Assembly (NCBI GenBank): GCA_004298385.1
Contig: SCTX01000106.1
Location: 1 to 64,000, forward strand
Origin: Betaproteobacteria bacterium
GTDB lineage: Bacteria > Pseudomonadota > Gammaproteobacteria > Burkholderiales > SG8-39
Reading direction: 5' to 3'
DNA: 64,000 nt
Numbering within the stretch: position 1 is the first letter of the stretch; every line of letters starts with the position of its first letter. Both the position numbers and the translations under genes were made by a program. Positions 24,511 through 34,466 of this stretch are shown here, in pieces. The notes below the pieces were generated by a model. It was not told where the DNA came from and searched no databases. It was given only the letters and a program-made list of their open reading frames with translations.

Positions 24511-27335
24511 GCGTCCTCCTTTGGCGCAAGAATCCGCACGCTGCCAAGGTTACCGTCAACGGCAACGCGATCGCCGTTGCGTATCTTTTGCGTCGCTTCC
24601 GCGACGTCGACCACGCAGGGCATGCCGAATTCGCGCGCCACGGTTCCGGCGTGCGAAAGATAGCTTCCCACCTCGACCACGGCCGCGCCCGCGGTAAGGA
24701 ACAGCGGCGTCCACGCGGGATCGGTATAGGGGGCGACGAGCACCTCGCCCGGCGTCAGTTCCACGTCGATCGACGGGTCCAGGATCACGCGCGCGCGGCC
24801 TTCATAGGCGCCCGGCGAAGCAGGCTGCCCTTGCAGCACTGTGGCGCCCTCATGCTGCGTGGCCGGTGCATATTTCTCGGGCATGTCGATGCCGATCGTC
24901 TTCGGCGGACCCATCTTGCACAGGCGAATATGTTCGATGCGGCGTTCGCGAATCCTGTCCTCCACGTCCAGCCATCCGAGACGGCCGGACTGCAACCCGC
25001 TCAGTTCGCTTATTTGCAGGAAGAAGATGTCGTCCTTGCATTTGAGCTTTCCCTGACGCATGAGTTCGCCCTCGATGCGCAGCACGATTTTGCGCACCGC
25101 GCCCAATCCCATGATGTAATAAAAGCGCGAGTTCTCGCGCAGCTTCTGGAAGTAGCGCACCCGTTCCGCGGCAAACTGGATCAGCCGCATGCGCAATCCC
25201 AAGGCGCGCTCGAGCGGCAGCGCTTGCAGCCTGGCGCGCAGATCATCGATCAACGCCGCGCGCGCCTCGGCGATCTTCTGTTCGTGGATCGACGGCGCGG
25301 CCTCGATCAGCAGGTAATTGCGCACCATGCCGAGCACCACCGCCGGGTTTTCGTCCCAGCGCGGCGAGCGAAGTTCCCACTCCTTGATCGCGCGGTGGCC
25401 GTTCTTCGCCAGGAAACCATCGAGATGACGCAGGAAATCCTGCGCGTCCGTGCTCAGTTTGAGTTCGGCCAGCGCCCGCTCCGGCGCCTGCGCGAGGAGT
25501 ATGCCACGCACGCTGGCATTGCGATTCGCCTCGACCGCGAGCGCCCAGATGCCGCGGCCCATTTCCGCCGAGAGCACGCCTTCCCCACCGGAGCAGAGTA
25601 TGGCCTCCGCGTCGGCGCGCACATCGGGCGCCCAACGCCGCACGATCCGGCGAAGGACGCGCATCCGCGATATGTATCTGACGGCCGAAAGATTGATCAA
25701 CAAGGGCATGTTCGCAACGGGATCGCGCAACTTCGGCAGCAGCAACAGCCGGAGCGCGGCATCGGCGGGACCGATCATTGGATCCGCGCCGATGTCTTTG
25801 CATAGCGCCCGGTAGCTGTCCAGCGCGCCGTCGGGGAGATTTCGCGTGCGCAATAGCAGCACTACATTCACGATGAAAAACATGAAACCCAGCACGAGCA
25901 GCGCCGGCAGCTTGGCGATGGAGATCCTCCACGCCGGCGCGTCCTTCGAAATCGAATAAAGATAGTCGGCAAGCGCTTCGGCCGAAACCTTGAACGGCAG
26001 CGGGCGCCGCAGTGCCTCGACGTCGACGTAGATCCAGCCGTGGATGGACCGGAACAGGAGAGACGGGATCAACATCAGCAGATTCCCGGCCAGCGGTGTA
26101 AACGGATCGGTGAAATTCTCCACCAGCGGCTTGAACAGCACGTATTTGCCCACGATGTCGCGGCCGATGTCCTCGCGACCCATGACCGTGATCGGGCGCG
26201 ACTGCAGCAGATAGAAGTGGCCGTCGCAGATCGCCCACTCCACGTCCTGCGGCTTGCCGAAATGCGACTCGCATTTGAGCGACCACTCGGCGACTGTGCG
26301 CAGAAGATCGGGCGTGAGCGATTCGCGCCGCCGCATCGCGTTCGGGACTTCCTCGAGCCGCGCGGATCGTCCCGCTTCGAGGTGCGCCGCGACCATCAGC
26401 CGCTTGTCGGCCACGCGCTGCGATCGAACCCGCAGATCGGCGCGCTCCAGCACGTAGTTGTCGGGCGTGACGCGGCCATCGACGATGGCTGCGCCCATGC
26501 CCCAACTCGACTCGATGATGACTTCATCGCGCGAGCCGCTGACCGGATTCGCGGTGAAACTCACGCCGGACACTTCGGAGGCGATCATTTCCTGCACCAC
26601 CACCGCCATCGACACCGACGCATGATCGATGCCGTGCGTGGCGCGATAGGACACCGCTTCCGCGCTCCACAGCGAGCCCCAGCACTGCCTCACTTTCTTC
26701 AGCAATTGCGCCGCGTCGACGTAGTAATAGGTACCGTGCTGACCGGCGAAGCTCGCGGCGCCCAGATCTTCCGCAGTGGCGGAACTCCTGACGGCGCAGA
26801 CGATCGGCCGCCCGCGGTTTTCAATCAATCTGCGATGCGCCGCGAGGATCAGATCTGCCAGTTCCGCGGGCAAGTCCTCGTTTTCGAGACGTTCGCGAAT
26901 CGCGGCGCAGCGCGGTACGATCTCCTCAGGCGGCACGGAATCGAGCTCGCGCAGTGCGGCGCCCAGATCGAGGACCTCCAAGACACGGGCGTAGGCGTCC
27001 GCGCATACCACGAATCCAGGCGGAACCGGAAAGCCGTTCCGGAGCAGTTCGCCGAGGTTGGCGCCTTTGCCTCCGACCAGCCCCGTGTCGCCGGCGCCTA
27101 CTTCATCCAGTGAAAGGACGAGCGACCTCACTGGTTTTCCATCGACAATGCGCTGCCGTCCATCGCCGTCCCGCTCCCTTTGAACCGCCCGACTCCTGGT
27201 ACCAGGCTGTCGCGACGCCGAGATTAGGCCGATATTCAAGCTCGCGCAACCTCCAATTTTGAACGGACATTCAGGCTCGATCAAACGGGAATTATTCCCT
27301 GCGGCATTCCCCCATCGCATCGCTCTCATCCCCAC
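24507..27335 (-). CDS. PEP synthase / rifampicin phosphotransferase-like dikinase (ATP-grasp plus PEP-utilising His domain); true start probably about 27130
   Basis: GGKGANLGELLRNGFPVPPGFVV, NPVSGSRDEVIIESSWGMGAAIVDG, LSHAGTVAREFGMPCVVDV. Confidence 0.85.
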   Translation of the reverse strand: MGMRAMRWGNAAGNNSRLIEPECPFKIGGCASLNIGLISASRQPGTRSRAVQRERDGDGRQRIVDGKPVRSLVLSLDEVGAGDTGLVGGKGANLGELLRNGFPVPPGFVVCADAYARVLEVLDLGAALRELDSVPPEEIVPRCAAIRERLENEDLPAELADLILAAHRRLIENRGRPIVCAVRSSATAEDLGAASFAGQHGTYYYVDAAQLLKKVRQCWGSLWSAEAVSYRATHGIDHASVSMAVVVQEMIASEVSGVSFTANPVSGSRDEVIIESSWGMGAAIVDGRVTPDNYVLERADLRVRSQRVADKRLMVAAHLEAGRSARLEEVPNAMRRRESLTPDLLRTVAEWSLKCESHFGKPQDVEWAICDGHFYLLQSRPITVMGREDIGRDIVGKYVLFKPLVENFTDPFTPLAGNLLMLIPSLLFRSIHGWIYVDVEALRRPLPFKVSAEALADYLYSISKDAPAWRISIAKLPALLVLGFMFFIVNVVLLLRTRNLPDGALDSYRALCKDIGADPMIGPADAALRLLLLPKLRDPVANMPLLINLSAVRYISRMRVLRRIVRRWAPDVRADAEAILCSGGEGVLSAEMGRGIWALAVEANRNASVRGILLAQAPERALAELKLSTDAQDFLRHLDGFLAKNGHRAIKEWELRSPRWDENPAVVLGMVRNYLLIEAAPSIHEQKIAEARAALIDDLRARLQALPLERALGLRMRLIQFAAERVRYFQKLRENSRFYYIMGLGAVRKIVLRIEGELMRQGKLKCKDDIFFLQISELSGLQSGRLGWLDVEDRIRERRIEHIRLCKMGPPKTIGIDMPEKYAPATQHEGATVLQGQPASPGAYEGRARVILDPSIDVELTPGEVLVAPYTDPAWTPLFLTAGAAVVEVGSYLSHAGTVAREFGMPCVVDVAEATQKIRNGDRVAVDGNLGSVRILAPKEDA

Positions 27336-27526
27336 TGCGCATCATGCGATGGCCTCATGCCCCTCAGGAATCGCGTCATTTAATTGCAATCGGGCGGGCG
27401 AACGTGCAGTATGGTTCCCGGCGCAATGCTCGGCAGCGCCGAATCGGCGCCAGACTGTCGCCGTCGACCGGTGGTACGAAAGGATCTGGAGTAGATTTCC
27501 TGTCATTTTGTCCATACCATCCTGGA

Positions 27527-28096
27527 ATGTCCCCGACCAAGCTGATACTTACCATTCTCGTTCGGGCCATGCTTTGCCTGCTGGTTTCAGCCGCCTGCTA
27601 TTTCATGTTCACGGCCTTGCTCGGTGCAACTGGCCAGGCCTCCGAAACGAGAATAATCTGGGCCATGACCATACTCACCAGCGGCGTGGTTTGGGTATTT
27701 GCCTTCGTGCGCCCGGCGTTTGAGCTGGTGGGAGCGCTGACCGACGCGGTTCGGGCGCTGCTCTGGCGCGACGAGAACGGGCGTTATTACGCCTTCGATG
27801 GGCAGAGGATCAGAGTCGTTGTTGTTGAAGGCGAGCCGTGGGTGGCCGAAACGGATGTGCTCAAGGTGTTGGGTCCGAAGGCGCCGAGGCATCTGAACTG
27901 GCAAAAGATGCCCGCCGACGAGTACGGGGAGATTGCAGGGGCGGATCTGAAGGGTTTCTCGGAAAAAGGCGTAGAGAAGCTCTTTACCGGGAAATCCGAT
28001 GCCTCTTCTCTACGGTTTCGAAAATGGCTGATCGGAGATGTGTTCTTTCCGTTTCGCCGCGCGCGCGAGCGTGGCTTGCCGCCGCCGTGGACGTAG
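27527..28096 (+). CDS. Two-TM membrane protein with Bro-N-like C-terminal domain
   Basis: MSPTKLILTILVRAMLCLLVSAACYFMF... then GQRIRVVVVEGEPWVAETDVLKVLG...FSEKGVEKLFTGKSDASSLRFRKWLIGDVFFPFRRARERG, a Bro-N pattern. Confidence 0.65.
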   Translation: MSPTKLILTILVRAMLCLLVSAACYFMFTALLGATGQASETRIIWAMTILTSGVVWVFAFVRPAFELVGALTDAVRALLWRDENGRYYAFDGQRIRVVVVEGEPWVAETDVLKVLGPKAPRHLNWQKMPADEYGEIAGADLKGFSEKGVEKLFTGKSDASSLRFRKWLIGDVFFPFRRARERGLPPPWT

Positions 28097-28150
28097 CCAT
28101 CGATTGTTGGCCACACAGGCGGCGCGTCATTCGCAAACCGGAGAAGGTAC

Positions 28151-29464
28151 ATGCGCACATTCCTTGGCGGCCTCGTTGGCGTCGCAGCCGCACTGACCAT
28201 GGTGTTCCCAGCACGCGCTGCGTCCCCCGTGTTCGAATCGACGCTTGGCATTCGCATGCTCGACTCGAGGACAGAGCAATCGCTCGAAGGTGCGGTGGCG
28301 GTAGCCTCGGAGCACTATTACTGGACTGCTTTTCACAACACGGGCACGACCTGTTTTCGCGCCGCGGCCAAGCGGCTTGAGTCGCGCGGCGAGGCCGGGA
28401 TCCTGCGCCTGCCCGCCGTGGACCCGGTCACGTCGGCAAAGGTCATCGACGAGACCCGCCACGTCGAATTGTTCGGCTATCGCGCAGGATATTGCCTTGC
28501 GCAGCCGTACGCTTCGGCGGGACATGCCGGTTTCACCAAGTGGGCGAACAAGGGCAAATCATCGGGCAGTTGGGGAAAGGTCGAGACGCCGCAATTTGGG
28601 AGCACCATCGTGCTGCGCCTGAAGCCTTCGAACGATGCGCCGGAGCGCCGCCTGCGCTACCTCGTGCGCATCGCCGAACAAGTCGGCGGCCACTGCCGCG
28701 ATGTCGGCGAGGCTTGGCTGCAACCATTCAAGGCGGCGGTTCTCGCCGAAGCGCACGCCCTGGCGTCGGACCCAGTGGAAAAGCTTCTCGCTGCGCGCGT
28801 GAGCGAGGCATTCGAGCCCAATCCCCGGCACAAGGTCCTGCGCAACGTGCTGCATGCCTCCGCGGTGAAAGGCGATGTCCCGGGCATGCGCAGAATGCTG
28901 GGGTGGGCGAGAAAGGATCCGTTTCTCGCCGGAAGTTACTGCCCGCCGGATGAATCGACCTGCATGATCCCGGTTCGAGCCCAGGATGAGATGCCGCGCG
29001 AGCGTGCCTTCGACATCAATGAACGCGACGAAAACGGCTACTCCGCGCTGATGGCCGCAGCCAGGGCGATGCAGCCCGCAAGCGTTCGCGCGCTCATCGA
29101 AGCGGGGGCTGACGTCAATGTGCTGAGCGGCCCGGGCGGCTACGGCGCGCTCGATCTGGTGCTGTCGCGCGCGCGCGATGACCTGAAGGAAGGCGGCGCC
29201 GAGGGGCTCGAGGGCCACTTGCTGCGCATGATCGACCTGCTCAAGAGCGCGAACCCGCCGCCGACGCTGCACCCGGTCTATCACGCGCAACTGTCGGACA
29301 CTTCGCGCTGGAAGCTCGGCCCGCGCCTGCAGCCGTTCTGGATGGAAGTGCGCGCGCGCGTCGCCGCGCTCGCGCCGCGCGCCGCGATCGAGGCGGCCTG
29401 CCCGATAGAGGAGCCGGCGCGGTTGTCGCTCGATATTTGGGATGAAAAGCCTGTGGCGCGCTGA
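28151..29464 (+). CDS. Secreted ankyrin-repeat protein
   Basis: Signal peptide; DINERDENGYSALMAAARAMQPASVRALIEAGADVNVLSG. Confidence 0.7.
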   Translation: MRTFLGGLVGVAAALTMVFPARAASPVFESTLGIRMLDSRTEQSLEGAVAVASEHYYWTAFHNTGTTCFRAAAKRLESRGEAGILRLPAVDPVTSAKVIDETRHVELFGYRAGYCLAQPYASAGHAGFTKWANKGKSSGSWGKVETPQFGSTIVLRLKPSNDAPERRLRYLVRIAEQVGGHCRDVGEAWLQPFKAAVLAEAHALASDPVEKLLAARVSEAFEPNPRHKVLRNVLHASAVKGDVPGMRRMLGWARKDPFLAGSYCPPDESTCMIPVRAQDEMPRERAFDINERDENGYSALMAAARAMQPASVRALIEAGADVNVLSGPGGYGALDLVLSRARDDLKEGGAEGLEGHLLRMIDLLKSANPPPTLHPVYHAQLSDTSRWKLGPRLQPFWMEVRARVAALAPRAAIEAACPIEEPARLSLDIWDEKPVAR

Positions 29465-29475
29465 AGCGCCGGGTT

Positions 29476-31371
29476 TCAGCGTTGAAGGAACAGCGACGGG
29501 TACATCAGTTTGAGGCGGGCGCGATTCGCGATCTGCTTCACCGACAGTCTGCCGCCGCGTATCTCGAGCAGCGCTTTCACCTCCGGCTTGTTGTCGTAGG
29601 CCGCGGCGTACGGCGACCCCCCCTCCTTGTCCTCGCGATTCGGGTCGGCGCCCGCGTCGAGCAGGAGCTTCGCCGTCTCGACATTGTTGTTCGACGCCGC
29701 CCAGGCGAGCGGTGTGCTGCCGATGTTATCGGCCGCCTCGACCTTGGCGCCGGCCGCAAGCAGCAGGCGCACGCATTTGGGGCTGCCGCTCGCGGCCGGG
29801 TGCAAGGGCGTCTGGCCCGCGGACGAGGCGGCATTGACATTCGCGCCGCGCGCGAGCAGCAGCGCCGCGAGTTCCACACGCTCGGGCTTGCCGTAGCCGC
29901 TGTCGCAGGCGGCGTGCAGCGGCGTCTTGCCGTCCATGCCGCGGATATTCACGTCGGCACGGGCGTCGAGCAGCAACATGGCCGCGTCGGGATTGGAATA
30001 TGCAGCCATCAGCAGCGGCGGCTGAACGCTTTGCGCAACGGGACCGTTCGGGTTGGCGCCGTGGGCAAGCAGGTTGGGGACGATGCGCCGGTAGTGCTCA
30101 CTCTCGATCCAGCGCGTCAGCGATTCCGCCGACGGTTCGCGCAGGCTGCGGTTCTCGGCTTCGACCCGGGTGAACAGGCCGGAACTTGCCGCCACGCGCT
30201 CGTAGGGAAGGCGCTCGAGGACGCGACTCTTGAGGCGCGCGAGGTCGACCTGCGCCGGCGGCAGTACCGGCCCCAGCAGCGGCGTAAGCCGGGTCAGGAA
30301 GTCGTTGCGGTCTTCGGGATTCTCGATCGCGGCGGCGCGTTCGATATCGGTCGCGAGCTGCTGCGTCGCCTCCAGCGAATCGCTGGACACGAGCGCATGG
30401 TGCAGCGCCAGGATGTTCCACCAGGTATCCCTGTCGGTCTGCGTACCTTGATCATTCGGAGCCATCTCTTTCAGCACGGCTATCGCGCCAGCGGCATCGG
30501 GACTGTAGTGCCGGGATCTGAAAAACTGCAGGAATGCCGCAGGCGGGCGTGCCGTCTGGAACACGATCCCGTCAGGCCGCCCGCCGGCGCGGCTCCAATC
30601 GGCCGCGGGAAACAGCGACAGGTCGCGAAATAGCGGTCCGAGTCTGGCCTCGACGCCGGGTACCAGCGTGCGCGCGACCGCCTCGGCGCTCGCCCATTCG
30701 CGGTTGGGCCTGCCCCCGGCGCCAAACGGGCGTCCGTCCAGATCGGTGGCCGAATCGTCTTCGCCTGCGGAAGCACAGGTGTAATTCCAGGTGATCAGGC
30801 CGGCGCCGGGCAGGAATCCGATGCGCGGCTGCCGTCCCGCCGGAAGCGCTATCGCGCCCTGCGCCGGCGCTGCCTGGATCGCGGCGTGTCCGCGGCCGCC
30901 GCGCGCCTGAATCGGCGCGCGGTACTCCGCGATTTGCGCGCGGCATTTTTGTCGCCGTTCCCTGCGCCAGCGCGCCAGCGTCTCGGCGTCGCGGTACAGC
31001 GCTTCGAACAGCTCCGGATTGCGGTACTGGTACAGCCCCGGAATCAATACCTCGGCAAGCTCGCGATTGCCGAAATGCTTGAGTACGCGCTCCTCGAATC
31101 CGGGTGTGCTGTTCCTGAGGACCGAGCCTTCGGCGAAATTGCGAATCAGGGAAAGCTGGCTGCGCCCGATCAGATAGTCCAGCGCCGCCATGTCCTGTTC
31201 GTTGCCGAGGCGACGGCCAAGGCTGCCCGCCCGCTCCCGCACCGCATTCGAGGCGCCCGGCGTGGCTGCTTCCTCGAACAGCGCGCGGTCGGCATCCGAA
31301 AACGCGGCCGCCGCGCATGGCGCGAACAGCGCGGCTGCAATTAGCACCCAGTTGTGGCAAAGCGTTCTCAT
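29476..31371 (-). CDS. Secreted ankyrin-repeat protein
   Basis: Signal peptide; multiple ANK repeats (DGKTPLHAACDSGYGKPERVELAALLLARGANVNAASSAGQTPLHPAASG...). Confidence 0.85.
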   Translation of the reverse strand: MRTLCHNWVLIAAALFAPCAAAAFSDADRALFEEAATPGASNAVRERAGSLGRRLGNEQDMAALDYLIGRSQLSLIRNFAEGSVLRNSTPGFEERVLKHFGNRELAEVLIPGLYQYRNPELFEALYRDAETLARWRRERRQKCRAQIAEYRAPIQARGGRGHAAIQAAPAQGAIALPAGRQPRIGFLPGAGLITWNYTCASAGEDDSATDLDGRPFGAGGRPNREWASAEAVARTLVPGVEARLGPLFRDLSLFPAADWSRAGGRPDGIVFQTARPPAAFLQFFRSRHYSPDAAGAIAVLKEMAPNDQGTQTDRDTWWNILALHHALVSSDSLEATQQLATDIERAAAIENPEDRNDFLTRLTPLLGPVLPPAQVDLARLKSRVLERLPYERVAASSGLFTRVEAENRSLREPSAESLTRWIESEHYRRIVPNLLAHGANPNGPVAQSVQPPLLMAAYSNPDAAMLLLDARADVNIRGMDGKTPLHAACDSGYGKPERVELAALLLARGANVNAASSAGQTPLHPAASGSPKCVRLLLAAGAKVEAADNIGSTPLAWAASNNNVETAKLLLDAGADPNREDKEGGSPYAAAYDNKPEVKALLEIRGGRLSVKQIANRARLKLMYPSLFLQR

Positions 31372-31622
31372 TTCCGTGAATAGCGACTTTGATCAAATGT
31401 CCCGCGCCAGCGGGCGCTGCCCGGGTACACTACCAGCGTCAGGAGATCCGATGCAAGCGGCACTGCGCCGACCGCGGGTCAATGCACCCGCCCACGATCG
31501 CAGGAAACATCCGGTTCGAACGTGAAAAATTCACGCTGCGCACGTTTTATTATGTGCGTTACCGCACGGAAGCGCCCGGGCTATTCGCGGAATCTTGCAG
31601 CCATAATCACGGTCATATTCAC

Positions 31623-32975
31623 ATGGACATCAACGTATTGCTGGTAGCCGCCGATCCCGGCGACGTCCGCGCAGTCGAAGCGGCGCTGTCGCGCGGGGGC
31701 GACGTGTCGTTTCGCCTGCGCTGCGTGAGCCAGTTGCCGCAGGACCTCGAATCGCTCGGCGACGGCGGAACGACCGTGGTCCTGCTCGATCTCCATCTGC
31801 CCGACGTCAAGGGCATCGGAGCGCTGGACCGGTTGCTCGCGGCCGCACCGCAGGTCCCGGTGCTGGTCTTCTGCGGCGCGGGCGATGAAGACCTGGCGCG
31901 GCAGGCCGTGCGGCGCGGCGCACAGGACTATCTCCTGAAGACGCACCTCGACAGCTACTCGTTGCCGCGCGCGCTGCGCAACGTGATCGACCGCAGCGCC
32001 GCCGAAGAGGCATTGTTCCTGGAACGCGAACGCGCCCAGGTTACGCTCGACTCGATCGGCGACGCGGTCGTGACCACCGACATCGCAGGCAAAGTGACTT
32101 ATCTCAATTCGGTTGCGGAGAAAATGTCCGGGTGGTTGCGCAAGGACGCCCGCGGCCGGCCTTTTGGCGAGGTGATCCGCATCGTGGACGCGACCACCGG
32201 CGCATCCCCCACCCGCAATCCGATGGCGCGCGCCATCGAGCAGGACCAGTCCGTGGGCCTGGCGGCAAACAGCGTGCTCGTGCGGCGCGACGGGGTCGAA
32301 TACGCGATCGAGGACTCGGCCGCGCCCATCCACGGGCGCAACGGGCGCGTGATCGGTGCGGTGATCGTGTTCCACGACGCCAGCGAATCGCACGCGGTCA
32401 AGGCGAGAATGTCGCATCTGGCGCAATACGACTTTCTCACCGATTTGCCGAATCCCGTTCTGCTCAACGACCGCATGACCCAGGCGATCGCGCTGGCGCG
32501 CCGCCACAAAAAGCAATTGGCGGTGCTGTTCATCGATCTGGACGATTTCAAGCGCATCAACGATACCCTCGGACACGCCGCCGGCGACAAAGTGCTGCAA
32601 TCGGTGGCGCTACGCCTGAAGGCTTGCGTACGCGACTCGGATACGGTCAGCCGCAGGGGTGGCGATGAGTTCGTGATACTGCTCTCCGAGATTAGCCGGG
32701 GCGAAGACGCGGCCCACGGCGCGGACAAGCTCATCGCCGCGGTAGGTGCGGCGCACGCGGCTGCCGGGCAGGAGCTGCTGGTCACCGCAAGCATCGGCAT
32801 CAGCATCTATCCGCTGGACGGCGCCGATGCGGAAAGCCTGGTCAAGTGCGCGGACGCGGCGATGTACCAGGCGAAGACAGGCGGCGGCAATCAATACCGA
32901 TTTTTCGGGCAGGGCACAAACCCGGGTGCCGCGGGGCAGCGCCCGCCCCCGAATCAGAACCGTCCTGCCGGCTAA
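31623..32975 (+). CDS. REC-PAS-GGDEF diguanylate cyclase
   Basis: REC (VVLLDLHLPDVKG), PAS (LDSIGDAVVTTDIAGKVTYLNSVAEKMSG), GGDEF (RRGGDEFVILL); no EAL domain. Confidence 0.9.
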   Translation: MDINVLLVAADPGDVRAVEAALSRGGDVSFRLRCVSQLPQDLESLGDGGTTVVLLDLHLPDVKGIGALDRLLAAAPQVPVLVFCGAGDEDLARQAVRRGAQDYLLKTHLDSYSLPRALRNVIDRSAAEEALFLERERAQVTLDSIGDAVVTTDIAGKVTYLNSVAEKMSGWLRKDARGRPFGEVIRIVDATTGASPTRNPMARAIEQDQSVGLAANSVLVRRDGVEYAIEDSAAPIHGRNGRVIGAVIVFHDASESHAVKARMSHLAQYDFLTDLPNPVLLNDRMTQAIALARRHKKQLAVLFIDLDDFKRINDTLGHAAGDKVLQSVALRLKACVRDSDTVSRRGGDEFVILLSEISRGEDAAHGADKLIAAVGAAHAAAGQELLVTASIGISIYPLDGADAESLVKCADAAMYQAKTGGGNQYRFFGQGTNPGAAGQRPPPNQNRPAG

Positions 32976-33119
32976 GACCCGCGCATCCGCGGCTCGGCGA
33001 GGCGGGATCCAGGGCGACCAGTCCTGCGAATCCACGCACTCCGCACGGTTTGCCAATAGCGTCGCGCCACACGCCGGAGTAAGATGATCGGCGCGTGCTC
33101 GTTCAACTGAGCCACCCCC

Positions 33120-34466
33120 ATGGACAACCCCGATCTCCTCCTGCTCGCCCGCGCCCAGTTCGGGCTGAACATCGGTTTCCACATTCTTTTTCCCAGCCTC
33201 ACCATCGCGTTGGCGTGGATCCTGGTGTACTTTCGCATCCGCTTCGCGCAAAGCGGCGACGCGGCCTGGCTCGCGACCTACAAGCTGTGGGTGAAAATAT
33301 TCGCCCTCAGTTTCGCCATGGGCGTGGTCTCCGGCATCACCATGTCGTTCCAGTTCGGCACCAACTGGCCCGGTTTCATGAAGCACGTCGGCAACATCGC
33401 CGGGCCGCTGCTCGCCTTCGAGGTGCTGACCGCGTTCTTTCTCGAAGCCACCTTCCTCGGCGTGATGCTGTTCGGCATGAACCGCGTGCCCCCCTGGGTC
33501 CACATCGCGGCAACCGTTCTGGTCGCGGTCGGCACCTTGGTCTCGTCATTCTGGATCCTCGCGCTCAGTTCCTGGATGCATACGCCCGCGGGGCAGGTGA
33601 TGGACGGCGGCGCGCTGATCGCGGGTGACTGGCTGCAGGTGATATTCAATCCGTCCTTCCCCTACCGCTTCGTGCATATGCTGCTCGCCTCGGGGCTGAC
33701 CGCCTCCTTCGTCCTCGCCGGGCTGTCTGCCTGGCGGCTGCTGCGCGCGCCCGCGGATGCATCGGCATTGCACACACTGCGCACCGGTGTGGCGATCGCC
33801 GCCGTGCTGGCGCCGCTGCAGATTTTCGTGGGCGACCTGCACGGACTGAATACGCTGGAGCATCAGCCGGCGAAAATCGCCGCGATGGAGGCGCTGTGGA
33901 AGACCGGACGCGGCGCGCCGCTGGTGCTGTTCGCGGTGCCGAACGCGGAAACGCGGCGCAACGATTTCGCCATCGAAGTGCCCAAACTGGCGAGCCTGAT
34001 ACTGACGCACGACCTGGATGGTGAAGTGAAAGGCATAGACGCGTTTGCGCCCTCCGCACCGGGTGCGGACCAGTTGGCGCCGCCCGTGGCACCCGTGTTC
34101 TTCGCCTTTCGACTGATGCTTGCGGTGGGAGTATCCATGCTCGCGCTTGCGTGGATTGGGACGTGGGTATTGCGCAAGGGCGCAACGCCGCCCGCGTGGT
34201 TGCTGTGGAGCTTCGCCGGTTTCACCTTTTCCGGCTGGGCGGCGACGCTGGCCGGATGGCTGGTCACCGAAATCGGGCGCCAACCCTGGCTGGTCACCGG
34301 CGTCCTGAGAACTTCGCAGGCGGTTGGCCGCGTTCCCGAGGCGCAGCTCGGCGCGAGCCTTACCGGCTACGTACTGGTATATGCTCTGATGCTCGGCGCT
34401 TACATCGTGGTGATCACGCACCTTGCGGGCAAAGGGACCACGGCTGCGCGGGCCGAATCAACATGA
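33120..34466 (+). CDS. cydA: Cytochrome bd-type ubiquinol oxidase subunit I (short Q-loop, CIO-like)
   Basis: LLLARAQFGLNIGFHILFPSLTIALAW; GLNTLEHQPAKIAAMEALW. Confidence 0.95.
   Translation: MDNPDLLLLARAQFGLNIGFHILFPSLTIALAWILVYFRIRFAQSGDAAWLATYKLWVKIFALSFAMGVVSGITMSFQFGTNWPGFMKHVGNIAGPLLAFEVLTAFFLEATFLGVMLFGMNRVPPWVHIAATVLVAVGTLVSSFWILALSSWMHTPAGQVMDGGALIAGDWLQVIFNPSFPYRFVHMLLASGLTASFVLAGLSAWRLLRAPADASALHTLRTGVAIAAVLAPLQIFVGDLHGLNTLEHQPAKIAAMEALWKTGRGAPLVLFAVPNAETRRNDFAIEVPKLASLILTHDLDGEVKGIDAFAPSAPGADQLAPPVAPVFFAFRLMLAVGVSMLALAWIGTWVLRKGATPPAWLLWSFAGFTFSGWAATLAGWLVTEIGRQPWLVTGVLRTSQAVGRVPEAQLGASLTGYVLVYALMLGAYIVVITHLAGKGTTAARAEST

Noticed and set aside
24504-25805. 433-aa + strand ORF
   Set aside because: Antisense shadow of the PEP-dikinase-like gene.
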